This document shows positions 1-5,724 of a stretch of 6,704 bases of DNA, in pieces. The notes beneath the pieces are model-generated. The model was not told where the DNA came from, made no database searches, and worked only from the letters and a program-made list of their open reading frames with translations. A program made the translations under genes and the position numbers. Each line of letters opens with the position of its first letter. Within the stretch, counting starts at the first letter, position 1. The stretch is taken from NCBI GenBank assembly GCA_050701635.1, contig JBOGDF010000308.1, forward strand, positions 1-6,704, given 5' to 3'. Origin of the DNA: WHSM01 sp050701635 (GTDB taxonomy: Bacteria; Actinomycetota; Actinomycetes; Mycobacteriales; Micromonosporaceae).

Positions 1-3
1 GCC

Positions 4-1374
4 GTGGCGCCCGCGCCAGACGCGGCGCCGGTACCGGGCGTGGGCCCGACGCCGGTGTCGTCGCTCGCCGAGCGCAAGAACCAGAACGGCAGCGGTCGCG
101 GGCCGCTCGCGGACGCGCGCCGGCGGGTACACGAGTCGCTGCTCGCCACCCTCGGCCCGCAGCTGTACGAGACCTCCGACGAGGCCGAGCTGAGCAGCCG
201 TGTCAAGGAAGCCATCGCCGAGGTGCTGGCCCGCGAAGAGCTGCCGCTGTCGGCGACCGACCGGGCACGCATCGCCCGCGAGGTGGCGGACGAGATCCTC
301 GGCCACGGGCCGATCGAGCCGCTGCTGCGGGACCCGGACGTCACCGAGATCATGGTGAACGGGCCGCGCCACATCTACGTGGAACGGTTCGGCCGGATCT
401 ACCCGGTGGACGCCGAGTTCGTCGACGAGTCGCACCTGCGCCGGGTGATCGACCAGATCGTGTCCCGGATGGGGCGGCGGATCGACGAGTCGAGCCCGAT
501 GGTGGACGCGCGGCTGCCCGACGGCTCCCGGATCAACGCGGTGGTGCCGCCGATCGCGATCGACGGCTCGATGCTGACCGTACGGAAGTTCGCCGCCGAC
601 CCGTACGGGGTGGAGGACCTGATTGCGTTCGGCACCCTCACCCGGCCGGTCGCAGACCTGTTGTCGGCGTGCGTGAAGGGCCGGCTGGACATCCTGATCT
701 CCGGCGGCACCGGCTCGGGGAAGACCACGACGCTGAACGTGCTCTCCGGTTTCCTGCCGCACGACGAGCGGATCGTCACCATCGAGGACGCCGCCGAGCT
801 GCAACTGCACCAGATGCACGTACTGCGGCTGGAGTCGCGGCCCCGCAACATCGAGGGGCGGGGCGAGGTCACGATCCGCGACCTCGTACGCAACGCGCTG
901 CGGATGCGCCCCGACCGGATCGTGGTCGGCGAGGTACGCGACGGCGCCGCGCTCGACATGCTGCAGGCGATGAACACCGGCCACGACGGCTCGCTGACCA
1001 CCGTGCACTCCAACTCGCCGCGGGACTCGCTCGCGCGCTTGGAGACCATGGTGCTGATGGCCGGTATGGACCTGCCGGTACGCGCGATCCGGGAGCAGGT
1101 CGCCTCCGCGGTCGATCTGATCGTGCACCAGTCCCGGCTGCGCGACGGCACCCGCCGGATCACCCACATCACTGAGGTCACCGGCATGGAAGGCGACGTG
1201 GTGTCGCTGCAGGACCTGTTCGTCTTCGACTACCAGGCCGGGCAGGACGAGCACGGACGCTTCCGCGGCGGCCTGGTCTCCACCGGGCTGCGACCGCTGT
1301 TCCTGGAACGGCTGGCGCAGTCCGGGGTGGCGGTGCCGCTGGACGTCTTCGGCTTCCTGGGACGCCCCCGGTGA
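4..1374 (+). CDS. tadA: Tad/Flp pilus assembly ATPase, TadA/CpaF family
   Basis: This is a cytoplasmic hexameric ATPase of the type II/IV secretion ATPase superfamily, which powers pilin or pseudopilin assembly through the TadB/TadC platform. Seen: a low-complexity Ala/Pro N-terminus (1-25), a helical N-terminal domain (about 35-100), the CpaF signature GHGPIEPLLRDPDVTEIMVNG (from about residue 99), Walker A GGTGSGKT at 234-241, an acidic IEDAAELQL box at 260-268, Walker B-type IVVGEVRD with Glu310, and the His-box region GHDGSLTTVHSNSP with His327 and His335. The 456-residue length fits the family. The start is a GTG at the window edge with no visible ribosome binding site, and the frame stays open to base 1, so the true start may lie upstream. 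The stop overlaps the tadB-like start (GTGA), which implies translational coupling. Family assignment is firm; whether the machine makes an Flp pilus or a secretion pseudopilus cannot be read from this window. Confidence 0.95.
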   Translation: MAPAPDAAPVPGVGPTPVSSLAERKNQNGSGRGPLADARRRVHESLLATLGPQLYETSDEAELSSRVKEAIAEVLAREELPLSATDRARIAREVADEILGHGPIEPLLRDPDVTEIMVNGPRHIYVERFGRIYPVDAEFVDESHLRRVIDQIVSRMGRRIDESSPMVDARLPDGSRINAVVPPIAIDGSMLTVRKFAADPYGVEDLIAFGTLTRPVADLLSACVKGRLDILISGGTGSGKTTTLNVLSGFLPHDERIVTIEDAAELQLHQMHVLRLESRPRNIEGRGEVTIRDLVRNALRMRPDRIVVGEVRDGAALDMLQAMNTGHDGSLTTVHSNSPRDSLARLETMVLMAGMDLPVRAIREQVASAVDLIVHQSRLRDGTRRITHITEVTGMEGDVVSLQDLFVFDYQAGQDEHGRFRGGLVSTGLRPLFLERLAQSGVAVPLDVFGFLGRPR

Positions 1375-3293
1375 CCCGGCCGGTTACGGTCCTGGGCGGC
1401 CTCGCCGCCGGCGTACTGCTGGCGTTGTCGAACCCCGCCTGGGGGTACGCCGCGCCCGCGCTGGCAGTGTCCGGGGTCCAGGCGACCGCCGGTCAGGTGC
1501 AGTTCGCCGTGCAGGTGCAAGGGCTGCCGGAGGGCACTGACCTGGACAGCGCGACCGTCTCCGTACAGGCCGACGGCACACCGCTGAGCGCGGAGGTCTC
1601 CGCCGACGACGCGCCGCGCCCGGGTGCCAGCCGGGCCGCCGTACGCAGCGTCGTGGTGGTCTTCGACGCCAGCGGCTCGATGGCCGAGTCGCAGGCGCTG
1701 CGCCCGGCCCGCGACGCCGCCTCCCGGTACGCCGCGAGCCTGCCCGCCGACGTACGGCTCGGGCTGGTCGCGGTCTCCGACACACCGACCACGCTGGTAC
1801 GCCCAACCGCCGACCGCCGCGCGTTCACCGGGGCGCTGGGCCGGATCCAGGCCCGCGGCGACACCGCCCTGTACGACGGGGTACGCGCCGCGCTCGGCAT
1901 CCTCCCCGCGGGTGACCACCGGATCGTGGTGCTCTCCGACGGACAGGACACCACGTCGAAAACGACACTCGACACGGTCGCCGCGGAGCTCGCCAGCCAG
2001 AGGGTGCCGGTGGACGTGGTCGCGCTGGGCGCCGAGATCGACCGGACCGCCCTGGGCCGGCTCACCGGCGCCAGCGGCGGCCAGCTGATCCCGGCGAAGA
2101 ACGCGTCGCAGCTCGCCAGCGCGTTCCAGGAGGCGGCGCGGTCGTTCACCGCCCGGCTGCTGGTGACCGCGCAGGTGCCTGACGCGCTCGCCGGGCGTAC
2201 CGTCCCGATGCGGGTGGACGTCGTGGTCGGCGGCGCCGAGCTCAGTACGACGGTCAAGGTGACGTTCGCGACGCCGTCGGTACAGGGCGGCAACGTGCTC
2301 CCGACACGGCGGATGCCGGCGTACCCGTCGTGGATGATCGGTGTGGTGATCGGCGGGGCGTTCGGCGCGCTGTTCATGGTGCTGCGCGCGGTGATCCACC
2401 CGATCCTGGTCGGCGCGCCCCGGCGGCGCCGGCTCGCGCAGTTCGACCAGTACGTCACCGGCCGCCCCACCACCGCCCCGACCGACATGCCCGGTGCGGT
2501 GGCGCGTACCGCCCTGGCGTGGAGCCAGCAGGTGGTACGCCGCGGCGACCGTGAGGAGCGGACCGTGCACCGGCTGGACCGCGCCGGCATGACGCTGCGG
2601 CCGGAGGAGTGGCTGCTGATCCGGGTCTGCGTCGTGGTCACCGGCATCGCCGTGGGCTGGCTGCTGCTGCCCTGGTGGGCGGGGATCCCGCTCGGAATCC
2701 TGGTCGGCTGCGTCGGCAACTGGGCGTACCGCCGGATCCGTACCCGGCGCCGCATCAAGCGCTTCGCCGAGCAGCTGCCGGAGGCGTTGCAGCTGGTCAT
2801 CGGCTCGCTGCGGTCCGGGTTCTCGCTGGCGCAGGCGCTCTCGGCGCTGGTACGCGAGTCCAGCGAGCCGATCTCCACCGAGATCGGACGAGCGCTCGCC
2901 GAGACCCGGCTCGGCGCTGAGCTGGAGGACGCGCTGTCGCGGGTGGTGGAGCGTACCGACAGCGAGGACCTGGCGTGGGCGGTGATGGCGGTACGGATCC
3001 AGCGCGAAGTCGGGGGCAACCTCGCCGAGGTGCTGCAGACCGCCGTCGACACGATGCGGGAACGCGGCCGGCTGCGCCGCCACGTGAAGGCGCTGTCGGC
3101 GGAGGGGCGGCTCTCCGCGTACATCCTGATCGGGCTGCCGATCGCCCTGTTCCTCTACATGTTCATGGTGCGGCGGGAGTACCTCGCGCCGCTGTACGAG
3201 ACGGCGTTCGGCATCGTCCTGCTGGTCGCCGCGACGCTGCTGGTCGCGATCGGCGGGTTCGTGATGAGCCGGCTGGTCAAGGTGGAGGTCTGA
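1371..3293 (+). CDS. tadB: VWA domain fused to TadB-like type II secretion F platform protein
   Basis: This inner-membrane platform protein carries an extra exported domain. Seen, in order: a signal peptide or anchor (hydrophobic 7-26, possible cleavage near 27-31); a VWA domain with a complete metal-binding MIDAS site, DASGS at 99-103, Thr165 in RGDTALYDG and Asp190 in VVLSDGQD; a membrane segment at 321-343; an Arg-rich, probably cytoplasmic linker (about 345-413); two membrane segments at about 415-455; a T2SSF domain starting at FAEQLPEALQLVIGSLRSGF (465-484) and running to about 580; then membrane segments at 581-602 and 612-635. At 640 residues it is about twice the usual TadB length, and the excess is the VWA part. 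Known of the family: T2SSF proteins form the platform driven by the TadA ATPase, and VWA domains bind ligands through a MIDAS metal. Inference: the VWA domain sits outside the membrane. The GTG start overlaps the tadA stop, with a weak GGGA (1359-1362) 8 nt upstream. Confidence 0.93.
   Translation: MTRPVTVLGGLAAGVLLALSNPAWGYAAPALAVSGVQATAGQVQFAVQVQGLPEGTDLDSATVSVQADGTPLSAEVSADDAPRPGASRAAVRSVVVVFDASGSMAESQALRPARDAASRYAASLPADVRLGLVAVSDTPTTLVRPTADRRAFTGALGRIQARGDTALYDGVRAALGILPAGDHRIVVLSDGQDTTSKTTLDTVAAELASQRVPVDVVALGAEIDRTALGRLTGASGGQLIPAKNASQLASAFQEAARSFTARLLVTAQVPDALAGRTVPMRVDVVVGGAELSTTVKVTFATPSVQGGNVLPTRRMPAYPSWMIGVVIGGAFGALFMVLRAVIHPILVGAPRRRRLAQFDQYVTGRPTTAPTDMPGAVARTALAWSQQVVRRGDREERTVHRLDRAGMTLRPEEWLLIRVCVVVTGIAVGWLLLPWWAGIPLGILVGCVGNWAYRRIRTRRRIKRFAEQLPEALQLVIGSLRSGFSLAQALSALVRESSEPISTEIGRALAETRLGAELEDALSRVVERTDSEDLAWAVMAVRIQREVGGNLAEVLQTAVDTMRERGRLRRHVKALSAEGRLSAYILIGLPIALFLYMFMVRREYLAPLYETAFGIVLLVAATLLVAIGGFVMSRLVKVEV
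3284..3288 (+). promoter_or_regulatory. Ribosome binding site of tadC
   Basis: GGAGG lies inside the last codons of the tadB-like gene, 6 nt before the ATG at 3295. It fixes the tadC start and supports coupled translation of the two platform subunits. Confidence 0.8.
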
Positions 3294-3294
3294 G

Positions 3295-4212
3295 ATGTTC
3301 GTCTGGATCGGGATCCTCGCGATCGGCGGCGCCCTGCTCGCCGGGGTGTACGGCCTGCTCGCCGGCGGCAGCACCCGGGTCGCCGTGTCGCGCACCGTCG
3401 CCGCCGTGGAGCGCACGTACGTGGTGGGCCGGCTGCCCGATCGGGAGACGCCGTTCCACGAGCGGGTCGCGCTGCCGTTCGCGCGCCGGCTGGGCCGCAT
3501 CGGCTTCGCCTGGACCCCGTCCGGAGCCCGGGTACGCCTGCAGCGCTGGCTCGACCTGGCCGGCAACCCGTCGGGCTGGACCGTCGACACAGTCATCGTC
3601 ATCAAAGGCATCGGCCTGGTGTACGCGGGCGCGATCTTCGCGCTGTTCGGGCTGGCCGTGTGGGGGCTGTGGGGGTTGCTGCTGTGCGGCATCACGGGCG
3701 CGGCCGCGGGGTTCTTCGTACCGGAGCTGCTGGTGCTCAACGCCGGGATGCGGCGTCAGGAGCAGCTGCAGCGCAGCCTCGCCGACGTACTGGACATGTT
3801 GACGGTGAGCGTGGAGGCGGGGCTCGGCTTCGACGCGGCGCTGGGTCAGGTGGCGCGCAACGCGCGGGGCCCGATGGGCGGCGAGACGGCGCGGCTGCTG
3901 CAGGAGATGCAGCTCGGCAAGTCCCGCGTCGACGCGCTGCGCGCGATGGCGTCCCGTACGTCGGTGCTGGAGCTGCGTACCTTCGCGTCCGCGGTGATCC
4001 AGGCGAGTGAGCTGGGAATCCCGGTGGCGCAGGTGCTGCGGGAGCAGTCCAAGGAGATGCGGGTCCGGCGCCGGCAACGCGCCGAGGAGAAGGCTCAGAA
4101 GGTGCCGATCAAGATCCTGTTCCCGCTGATCCTGTTCATCTTCCCGGCGCTGTTCATCATCATCCTGGGCCCGGCGGTGATCCGCCTGATCGCGACGTTC
4201 GCCAACATGTGA
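3295..4212 (+). CDS. tadC: TadC-like type II secretion F platform protein
   Basis: This is the second inner-membrane platform subunit of the Tad machine, expected to pair with the TadB-like protein and contact the TadA ATPase. Seen: an N-terminal membrane segment (about 3-24), a basic cytoplasmic stretch, two hydrophobic segments between about 97 and 147, a T2SSF domain beginning LADVLDMLTVSVEAGLGFD at residue 162, and an Arg/Lys-rich segment (RVRRRQRAEEKAQK, about 257-270) before the last membrane helix at 274-298. The motif order and the 305-residue length are normal for TadC. It starts 1 nt after the preceding stop with a strong GGAGG, so it belongs to the same transcript. The ATG TGA end is immediately followed by the convergent regulator gene. 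No pilin or peptidase gene follows, so the rest of the locus must be elsewhere, probably upstream. Confidence 0.95.
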   Translation: MFVWIGILAIGGALLAGVYGLLAGGSTRVAVSRTVAAVERTYVVGRLPDRETPFHERVALPFARRLGRIGFAWTPSGARVRLQRWLDLAGNPSGWTVDTVIVIKGIGLVYAGAIFALFGLAVWGLWGLLLCGITGAAAGFFVPELLVLNAGMRRQEQLQRSLADVLDMLTVSVEAGLGFDAALGQVARNARGPMGGETARLLQEMQLGKSRVDALRAMASRTSVLELRTFASAVIQASELGIPVAQVLREQSKEMRVRRRQRAEEKAQKVPIKILFPLILFIFPALFIIILGPAVIRLIATFANM

Positions 4213-4232
4213 GCCGTTGGCCGCCGGGCTCA
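4210..4232. terminator. Inverted repeat joining two convergent stop codons
   Basis: TGAGCC (4210-4215) and GGCTCA (4227-4232) form a 6-bp perfect stem around an 11-nt GC-rich loop. The left arm begins with the TGA of tadC and the right arm ends with the reversed TGA of the regulator gene, so the hairpin can form in both transcripts. There is no U-tract. Actinobacterial terminators often lack one, so a bidirectional terminator role is plausible but unproven. Confidence 0.4.
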
Positions 4233-4874
4233 GGCGATCAGGGTTGCGGCTTCGTTGTCGGTGAGCAGGCCGCGGCGTACCGCCGTCATCAGGGCCTGGG
4301 CGCGGTTGCTGGCGTCGAGCTTGTCGTACAGCCGTCCGATGTACGTCTTCACCGTCGACTCGCTGACCGCCAGCTGTACGGCGATCCGCGGTGCGGTGTA
4401 GCCGTCGCGGAGCAGCCGCAGCACCTCGGTCTCCCGGGTGCTGAGCACCGACTGGGTATGTTGCCGGGCGGCGAACGCGGCGGCCAGCCCGGCGGCGGTG
4501 AACGTGGTGGCGGCGACGGCGGCGTGCCGGATCGCGGCCAGGATCTCCTCGCTGGCGGCGCTCTTGGTGACGAACGCCGACAGCCCGGCCTGCAGGGCCC
4601 GCATCAGCAGCCCGTTGTCGGCGCCGGCGAGCAGCACCACCCCCAGCCCCGGGTACGCCTCCCGCAGCTCCTGTCCGAGCGCGACGCCGTCGCCGTCGGG
4701 CAGGTCGGCGTCGAGGGTGACCACGGTGGGGCGGAGCGCAGCCACCAGCCGGCGCCCGTCGGCGGCGTCTTCGGCCTGGCCGACGAGCTCGATGTCGTCG
4801 ACCTGCGAGGCGGCGTACGCGAGCCCGAGCCGGGCAAGCGTGTGCCGGTCGATCGCCACGATTCTGATGAGCAT
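4230..4874 (-). CDS. NarL/LuxR-family response regulator with atypical receiver
   Basis: This is a two-domain transcription regulator of 214 residues. Receiver domain (about 3-118): the candidate phosphoacceptor is Asp55 in VVTLDADLPDGDG and the conserved Lys is Lys104 in AFVTKSA. In the acidic pocket only Asp9 remains (AIDRH, where most relatives have DDH), and the switch Thr/Ser is replaced by Leu82/Ala83. The LuxR helix-turn-helix is at about 144-203: LSTRETEVLRLLRDGYT, then SESTVKTYIGRLYDKL. Start choice: the ATG at 4874 has AGGAGG 9 nt upstream. The GTG seven codons earlier (4895) lies upstream of that site and would translate through it, so I prefer the ATG. It is convergent with tadC and has no kinase partner in the window, so it is an orphan here. 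Regulation of the Tad genes is possible but nothing in the sequence proves it. Confidence 0.92.
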   Translation of the reverse strand: MLIRIVAIDRHTLARLGLAYAASQVDDIELVGQAEDAADGRRLVAALRPTVVTLDADLPDGDGVALGQELREAYPGLGVVLLAGADNGLLMRALQAGLSAFVTKSAASEEILAAIRHAAVAATTFTAAGLAAAFAARQHTQSVLSTRETEVLRLLRDGYTAPRIAVQLAVSESTVKTYIGRLYDKLDASNRAQALMTAVRRGLLTDNEAATLIA

Positions 4875-4883
4875 GGGGAGGGG

Positions 4884-4889
4884 CCTCCT
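4884..4889 (-). promoter_or_regulatory. Ribosome binding site of the response regulator
   Basis: AGGAGG on the minus strand, 9 nt before the ATG at 4874. It decides in favour of that ATG over the upstream in-frame GTG at 4895. Confidence 0.75.
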
Positions 4890-4924
4890 GCACACAACAC
4901 CCCGTTGAGACGAGCTAACGGTGG

Positions 4925-4938
4925 CGTCTGTAAAGACG
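4925..4938. other. Small hairpin with GTAA loop in the divergent intergenic region
   Basis: CGTCT-GTAA-AGACG is a perfect 5-bp stem. In a plus-strand RNA the loop would be GUAA, a GNRA-type tetraloop; in the regulator's leader RNA (minus strand) it would be UUAC. It lies 51-64 bases upstream of the regulator's ATG. It could be an operator half-site pair, an RNA hairpin or chance. Confidence 0.3.
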
Positions 4939-4946
4939 GTTACCTA

Positions 4947-4960
4947 GTGCCGAAAGTCCC
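4947..4960 (-). promoter_or_regulatory. Candidate DosR/DevR-like regulator box
   Basis: Read on the minus strand this is GGGACTTTCGGCAC. Against the core of the mycobacterial DosR consensus as I remember it (GGGACTWWAGTCCC) the left half-site GGGACT and the two following T match fully, and 11 of 14 positions match overall. DosR/DevR is itself a LuxR-type response regulator, and the adjacent gene encodes a member of that superfamily. The match is suggestive only; the right half-site is poor. Confidence 0.35.
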
Positions 4961-4980
4961 GTGCACCCGATCGGGTGACC
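4948..4980. repeat. Intergenic sequence block, copy 1
   Basis: This block shares, in the same order and orientation, TGYCGAAAG, CC(C)GTGC, CCC and GGTGACC with a block at 6668-6697. By hand alignment about 25 of the 30 bases of the shorter copy match, with three one-base gaps. Both copies lie upstream of minus-strand genes. It covers the DosR-like box and the palindrome. Inference: a shared regulatory site rather than a mobile repeat. Confidence 0.4.
4964..4977. promoter_or_regulatory. Perfect 14-bp palindrome, possible operator
   Basis: CACCCGATCGGGTG is its own reverse complement with no spacer. It lies 90-103 bp upstream of the regulator ATG and 70-83 bp upstream of the oxidoreductase ATG, between two divergent genes. 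A dimeric DNA-binding protein site is the natural reading. The protein is unknown; the neighbouring LuxR-type regulator is one candidate. Confidence 0.45.
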
Positions 4981-5034
4981 CTGGTGTCGGCAGGTTGTCA
5001 GTTGGCCGGCCCCGCGAGGCCGTACGGCGAGGGT

Positions 5035-5047
5035 TAGCCTGCGGGAA
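5035..5047 (+). promoter_or_regulatory. Probable leaderless promoter of the oxidoreductase gene
   Basis: TAGCCT (5035-5040) fits the actinobacterial -10 form TANNNT and ends 6 nt before the A of the ATG at 5047, the spacing expected if transcription starts at the start codon itself. The only purine-rich run before the ATG (GGGA, 5043-5046) touches the start codon and is too close to act as a ribosome binding site, which supports leaderless translation. No good -35 is seen at normal spacing. Confidence 0.5.
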
Positions 5048-5697
5048 TGCGGGTGGTGATCGCGGGTGGGCACGGGAAGATCGCGCTGTTGGCGTCGCGG
5101 CTGCTGGCGGCGCGCGGCGACGACGTGGTGGGGCTGATCCGCAACCCCGCCCACGACGCGGACGTCATGGCGGCCGGCGCGCGGCCAGTGGTGTGCGACC
5201 TGGAGCAGGCCGGGCTGGGCGAGGTGGCGGTCGCGGTGGAGGGCGCCGACGCGGTGGTCTTCGCCGCCGGCGCCGGCCCGGGCAGCGGCGCGGTACGCAA
5301 GGACACCATGGACCGCGCCGGCGCGGCACTGTTCGCCGAGGCGGCGCAACGCGCGGGCGTACGCCGCTACCTGCTGATCTCCGCGATGGGGCTGGACCGG
5401 GCGACCACGCTGCCCCCGGACGATGTGTTCGGGGCGTACCTGCGGGCGAAGGCGGCTTCCGAGGACGAGCTGCGCCGCCGGCCGCTGGACTGGACGATCC
5501 TGCGTCCCGGCCGGCTCACCGACCAGCCGGGCACCGGCCGGGTGACGCTGGCGCCGTCCGTGCCGCGCGGGCCGGTGTCCCGCGCCGACGTCGCCGCGGT
5601 GTCGGTGGCGCTGCTCGACGCCCCGCCGCACCTCACTCTGGAGTTGGTCGCCGGGGACACCCCGATCCCGGAGGCGGTCGCCGCAGCTGCCGGCTGA
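5047..5697 (+). CDS. Atypical short-chain dehydrogenase-like NAD(P)-binding protein
   Basis: This is a single-domain Rossmann-fold protein of 216 residues, close in style to the NmrA/YwnB-like atypical SDR group. Seen: a first beta strand MRVVIAGG followed by the dinucleotide loop GGHGKIA at 7-13 (last Gly of GxxGxxG replaced by Ala); Arg32 after the second strand (GLIRNPAH), which may favour NADP; a D-x-VVFAAGAG strand at about 73-81; LISAMGL with Ser112; and YLRAK with Tyr131 and Lys135 in the catalytic YxxxK spacing. WTILRPGRLTDQPGTG (about 152-167) is the usual late motif of this group. The substrate cannot be told. The gene stands alone with its own probable leaderless promoter, divergent from the regulator and convergent with the hydratase gene. 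Many relatives are annotated only as NAD(P)H-binding protein or SDR oxidoreductase. Confidence 0.9.
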   Translation: MRVVIAGGHGKIALLASRLLAARGDDVVGLIRNPAHDADVMAAGARPVVCDLEQAGLGEVAVAVEGADAVVFAAGAGPGSGAVRKDTMDRAGAALFAEAAQRAGVRRYLLISAMGLDRATTLPPDDVFGAYLRAKAASEDELRRRPLDWTILRPGRLTDQPGTGRVTLAPSVPRGPVSRADVAAVSVALLDAPPHLTLELVAGDTPIPEAVAAAAG

Positions 5698-5699
5698 CG

Positions 5700-5724
5700 G
5701 TGGCCCTCACCCCGCCACGGTGAG
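5700..5724. terminator. Two competing hairpins between convergent genes
   Basis: GTGGC/GCCAC (5700-5704 with 5714-5718) and CTCACC/GGTGAG (5706-5711 with 5719-5724) overlap, so only one can form at a time. The second includes the stop of the hydratase gene, and both lie just 3' of the oxidoreductase stop. There is no U-tract. They could end transcription in both directions, but stems of 5-6 bp are not rare in DNA this GC-rich. Confidence 0.3.

Noticed and set aside
1230..3740. 836-codon open frame on the minus strand opposite the tadB-like gene
   Set aside because: Long antisense frames are expected in such GC-rich DNA. The product is rich in Arg, Gln, His and Pro with no domain, while the plus strand carries a clear VWA-TadB protein.
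3277..4893. 538-codon minus-strand frame across tadC and the regulator gene
   Set aside because: It is antisense to tadC and a frame-shadow of the regulator. Its composition is Arg/Gln/Ala/His-rich and no motif was seen.
4875..4895. In-frame GTG start at 4895 for the response regulator
   Set aside because: It would make the AGGAGG part of the coding sequence and add seven residues (MCRRPLP) before the usual receiver start MLIRIVAID. The ATG at 4874 is better placed.
4995..5007. TTGTCA (4995) and TTGGCC (5002) as -35 boxes for the oxidoreductase promoter
   Set aside because: They lie 34 and 27 nt from the TAGCCT -10, too far for a normal sigma-70-type spacer.
4209..5723. 504-codon plus-strand frame running through the regulator, intergenic region and oxidoreductase gene
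   Set aside because: Gly/Arg/Ala-rich with no domain. It crosses two well-supported genes and the regulatory region, so it is an absence of stops, not a gene.
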